DNA of 16,411 nucleotides. It comes from JAUPVN01 sp964423475. Lineage in GTDB: Bacteria > Patescibacteriota > Saccharimonadia > Saccharimonadales > CAIOMD01. The DNA lies in the NCBI GenBank assembly GCA_964423475.1, contig CAYRFD010000020.1:1-16411 (forward strand), in the 5' to 3' direction. Of this stretch, positions 13,478 through 16,411 are shown piece after piece. Numbering within the stretch: position 1 is the stretch's first letter; each line of letters opens with the position of its first letter. The notes beneath the pieces are model-generated. The model did not search any database and was not told the origin of the DNA. It saw only the letters and a list, made by a program, of their open reading frames with translations. The translations under genes were made by a program, and so were the position numbers.

Positions 13478-16036
13478 ATGAAAGACAATAAACAAGATAA
13501 TATTATTCCATCAGAAGATAAAAATTTAGAAAATGCTATAGAGCCAGAGATTTTAACACCTGCTCAAACTCATTCTCGTATTGTAGAAGACAGAACGGTA
13601 GAAAACGTAATGGAAGACAGCTATTTACGCTATTCTATGAGCGTTATTGTAGAGCGAGCCTTGCCAGACGTTAGAGACGGTCTTAAACCCGTTCATAGGC
13701 GTATCTTGTACTCTATGGACAAAAATGGCTGGAGAAGTGGCTCTAAATTTGTTAAAAGCGCACGTGTTGTTGGTGATGTTATTGGTAAATATCACCCACA
13801 CGGCGATACATCTATTTATGATTCTATGGTTAGGCTGGCCCAGCCATGGTCTATGCGCCATATGCTTGTAAAAGGCCAAGGTAACTTTGGTTCTATGGAT
13901 GGAGACCCACCAGCTGCTTATAGATATACAGAAGCCAAGATGGCAAAAATAGCAGAAGAGCTTTTGGGTGATATTAGCAAAGATACAGTAGATTTTAGAG
14001 ACAACTTTGACGGTTCAGAGCAAGAGCCAACAGTTTTACCCGCAAAATTACCCAATTTATTACTTAATGGGCAACTTGGTATTGCCGTTGGTATGGCCAC
14101 TAATATTCCGCCACATAACTTAGGTGAATTGTTAGATGCAACTATTTACCAAATAGAAAACCCAGAAGCAACAGCAGACGATTTGCTACAGTTTGTTAAG
14201 GGTCCAGATTTTCCTACCGGTGGTATTATTTACGGGAGCGAATCTTTAAGAAACGCATATGCAACTGGGCGTGGGGGTATTGTTGTTAGGGGTGTTGCCG
14301 AGATTGTAGAAGGCGTTAAGGGCAAGCACCAAATTATTATTTCTGAAATTCCTTTTGGGCTAAATAAAGCATCACTTATAGAAAAGATTGCAGATTTACA
14401 CAAAGAAAAGAAGATAGTTGGCATTTCTGATCTGCGCGATGAAAGCTCTAGGGGTATTGTTAGAATAGTGGTAGATCTTAAAAAAGATGCTTTTCCTAAA
14501 AAGCTGCTTAATCAGTTATTTAAGCTTACACCGTTACAGTCGTCTTTTAATTTTAATATGATGGCGTTAGTAGACGGCATACAGCCACGCGTTTTGGGTT
14601 TGCAAGATATTATTGTAGAGCATATTAAGCATCGCCAAGTAGTAGTGCGTAGGCGCACAGAATTTGAGCTTAAAAAAGCTAAAGATAGAGCACATATATT
14701 AGAGGGCTTAAAAATTGCCCTAGACCATATAGATGCAGTAATTGCTACAATTAGAGCCAGCCAAACAACAGAAGAAGCTCAAATAAATTTGATTAAACAG
14801 TTTAAATTGTCAGAAATTCAGGCAAAAGCAATTTTAGCAATGCAACTTAGAACTTTGGCCGGCCTAGAACGCCAAAAAATAGAAGATGAACTTGCCGAGC
14901 TAATGAAGATTATTGCAGAATTAACAGCAATTTTGGCCGATGAAAAGAGAATATTAAAGCTTATTACTCAAGAATTTATAGATTTAAAAAATACTTATGC
15001 AGAACCTCGCCGCACCAAGGTTGTGTCGCAAGAAATGGGTAAGTTTAGCGACGAAGAATTAATCCCAGATGAACAAGTTGTTGTAACTCTTACATCAGAA
15101 AACTATATTAAACGTAGCCCAGAAGCAGATTACAAAAAACAAGGCAGGGGTGGTAAAGGCCGTCGTGGCATGGTTACCAGAGACGAAGATTTAATAGAAC
15201 ACCTAATTGTTGCTAGTACTCACGATTTTTTGCTGTTCTTTACTAATAAAGGCCGAGTATTTAGGCTTAAAACATATGAAGTTCCGGCTTCTAGCTTAAA
15301 CGCCAAAGGTGTTGCAATTGTTAATTTATTGCAACTGCAACCAGAAGAAAAGGTAAGTTCTGTTATAAAAATTGGCAAAAAAGAAGAAAAGGGTTACTTA
15401 ATAATGGCTACAGTGCGTGGTGTTATTAAAAAAACAGCCTATGAACAGTATAAAAACGTTAGGGGCTCTGGATTAATTACTATTAATTTAGACGATGGTG
15501 ATGAATTAAAGTGGATAAGATTAACAAATGGCAACAACGAGATTGTTATTTCTAGCTCTCATGGCCAAGCAATTAGATTCCACGAAAACGATGTTAGGCC
15601 AATGGGGCGAGTATCTAGAGGCGTTAGGGGCATAAGATTACGACCAAAAGATTTTGTTATTGGTATGGATATAGTTGCAGATGATTCTAACATTTTTGTA
15701 ATTAGCGAACTAGGTTATGGTAAACGTACAAAGGTAGCTCAGTTTACTGCACATAAACGTGGTGGCGTTGGGATACGTTCGGCAGTTGTTAACGCAAAGA
15801 CCGGCCCACTTATTGGTGTTGCAAATCTTACAAATGAATTTAACGAAGTTATAATTATATCTTCTCAGGGGCAAACAATTAGGCTTGGTATAAATGATAT
15901 TTCCGAACTTGGTAGGGCCACTCAAGGTGTACGTATTATGCGTCTTAACCAGGGTGATAGTGTTGTTTCGCTTGCGTTAGTTTCTAGTGTTATGAAAGAA
16001 GACGAAGAAACGGTTGACGAAAAGCCCGCCAAGTAG
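13478..16036 (+). CDS. gyrA: DNA gyrase subunit A
   Basis: The DNA-cleaving subunit of gyrase has 852 residues, close to usual. The N-terminal winged-helix part shows YSMSVIVERALPDVRDGLKP, KYHPHGDTSIYDSMVRLAQP and the catalytic Tyr150 in AAYRYTEAKM. In the quinolone-resistance region the residues matching E. coli Ser83 and Asp87 are Thr111 and Asp115. The C-terminal beta-pinwheel begins after about 515 and holds the GyrA box QGRGGKG (555-561), which identifies gyrase rather than topoisomerase IV subunit ParC. Blades with RPMGRVSRGVRGIRL and SELGRATQGVRIMRL follow. About 35 acidic, probably disordered residues precede the conserved core, with MEDSYLRYSM beginning at 45. The start lies 2 bp after gyrB, so translation is probably coupled. 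Confidence 0.96.
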   Translation: MKDNKQDNIIPSEDKNLENAIEPEILTPAQTHSRIVEDRTVENVMEDSYLRYSMSVIVERALPDVRDGLKPVHRRILYSMDKNGWRSGSKFVKSARVVGDVIGKYHPHGDTSIYDSMVRLAQPWSMRHMLVKGQGNFGSMDGDPPAAYRYTEAKMAKIAEELLGDISKDTVDFRDNFDGSEQEPTVLPAKLPNLLLNGQLGIAVGMATNIPPHNLGELLDATIYQIENPEATADDLLQFVKGPDFPTGGIIYGSESLRNAYATGRGGIVVRGVAEIVEGVKGKHQIIISEIPFGLNKASLIEKIADLHKEKKIVGISDLRDESSRGIVRIVVDLKKDAFPKKLLNQLFKLTPLQSSFNFNMMALVDGIQPRVLGLQDIIVEHIKHRQVVVRRRTEFELKKAKDRAHILEGLKIALDHIDAVIATIRASQTTEEAQINLIKQFKLSEIQAKAILAMQLRTLAGLERQKIEDELAELMKIIAELTAILADEKRILKLITQEFIDLKNTYAEPRRTKVVSQEMGKFSDEELIPDEQVVVTLTSENYIKRSPEADYKKQGRGGKGRRGMVTRDEDLIEHLIVASTHDFLLFFTNKGRVFRLKTYEVPASSLNAKGVAIVNLLQLQPEEKVSSVIKIGKKEEKGYLIMATVRGVIKKTAYEQYKNVRGSGLITINLDDGDELKWIRLTNGNNEIVISSSHGQAIRFHENDVRPMGRVSRGVRGIRLRPKDFVIGMDIVADDSNIFVISELGYGKRTKVAQFTAHKRGGVGIRSAVVNAKTGPLIGVANLTNEFNEVIIISSQGQTIRLGINDISELGRATQGVRIMRLNQGDSVVSLALVSSVMKEDEETVDEKPAK

Positions 16037-16082
16037 CAAAGTACTTGTTGTAAATGTTACGTCATAAATATGTTTTTTACTG

Positions 16083-16111
16083 TTGACCGCCCTATAATTT
16101 TAGCGTAGTAT
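16083..16111 (+). promoter_or_regulatory. possible rRNA promoter
   Basis: TTGACC (16083-16088), a 17-bp spacer and TAGTAT (16106-16111) lie about 150 bp before the 16S gene, a usual leader length. GCTTGTTTAA at 16133-16142 resembles a boxA antitermination site. A second candidate is TTGACA at 16213-16218 with AGTAAT at 16236-16241, but it would leave a leader of only about 16 bases. Confidence 0.4.
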
Positions 16112-16183
16112 ACATAGAGATATTTTGAGGCAGCTTGTTTAATGCGCTTAAAAAATTGAACGTTAAAAATTGAATAGTGCAGC

Positions 16184-16217
16184 GTCAACGTTAGTTGTTT
16201 TACAACTATTAGTTGAC
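16184..16217. repeat. imperfect inverted repeat in the rRNA leader
   Basis: GTCAAC (16184-16189) pairs with GTTGAC (16212-16217) and AGTTGT (16193-16198) with ACAACT (16202-16207), around a TTT loop, with a 3-by-4 internal loop. The right arm contains the TTGACA that could be a -35 box. It may be an RNA processing hairpin or an operator. Confidence 0.5.
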
Positions 16218-16263
16218 ATATAAATTTCTTTGATAAGTAATTACAAATTGTCAGCATATCTTC

Positions 16264-16411
<148 letters not shown>

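Overview
The window looks like two unrelated genomes joined in one contig. Bases 1 to about 3240 have mid-40s percent GC by eye and carry actinobacterial-type genes, perhaps from a small freshwater actinobacterium (tentative). Bases from about 3250 to the end are AT-rich and carry genes typical of the Candidate Phyla Radiation (Patescibacteria), most likely Saccharibacteria: a TraG/TraD-like ATPase with a small partner protein, a DUF11 surface protein with an LPNTG motif, gyrB-gyrA, and the 5' end of a 16S rRNA. Glycines in the conserved motifs are GGN and no TGA is read through, so the standard code applies, which argues against Absconditabacteria or Gracilibacteria. The join lies inside an open reading frame, where ComM and an FAD oxidoreductase share the peptide SIIGGG. 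It is most simply an assembly chimera.

Left part, all minus strand: a COG1233-type FAD oxidoreductase broken by a frameshift near 2212 and missing its first residues at the join; a PLP-dependent cystathionine gamma-synthase-like enzyme 9 bp downstream; an overlooked 49-residue membrane protein whose stop overlaps the start of a 127-residue membrane protein; and the 5' part of hpf, cut by the window edge.

Right part: a 5' fragment of comM (minus), then about 0.9 kb of AT-rich DNA without genes. Each flank of this gap holds a candidate small RNA gene, and the two diverge. On the minus strand (about 4313 to 4233) there is a TTGACA promoter, a 5' hairpin with an A-rich loop and a terminator. On the plus strand (about 5046 to 5247) there is a TTGACA promoter behind two 22-bp direct repeats, a 5' hairpin with an A-rich loop, two further hairpins and a strong terminator. 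Next come a small four-helix membrane protein, a disordered CPR-type small protein and a 1000-residue TraG/TraD-like membrane ATPase (plus). A two-gene minus-strand operon follows (DUF11 cell-surface protein and a two-helix membrane protein) and meets the ATPase gene tail to tail with overlapping stop codons. Divergent to it is the gyrB-gyrA operon, followed after about 230 bp by the 16S rRNA gene.

The most interesting unexplained material is the pair of structured RNA candidates around 4231-4349 and 4939-5247. I recognise neither family. All coordinates and structures were read by eye; no homology search or folding program was run.
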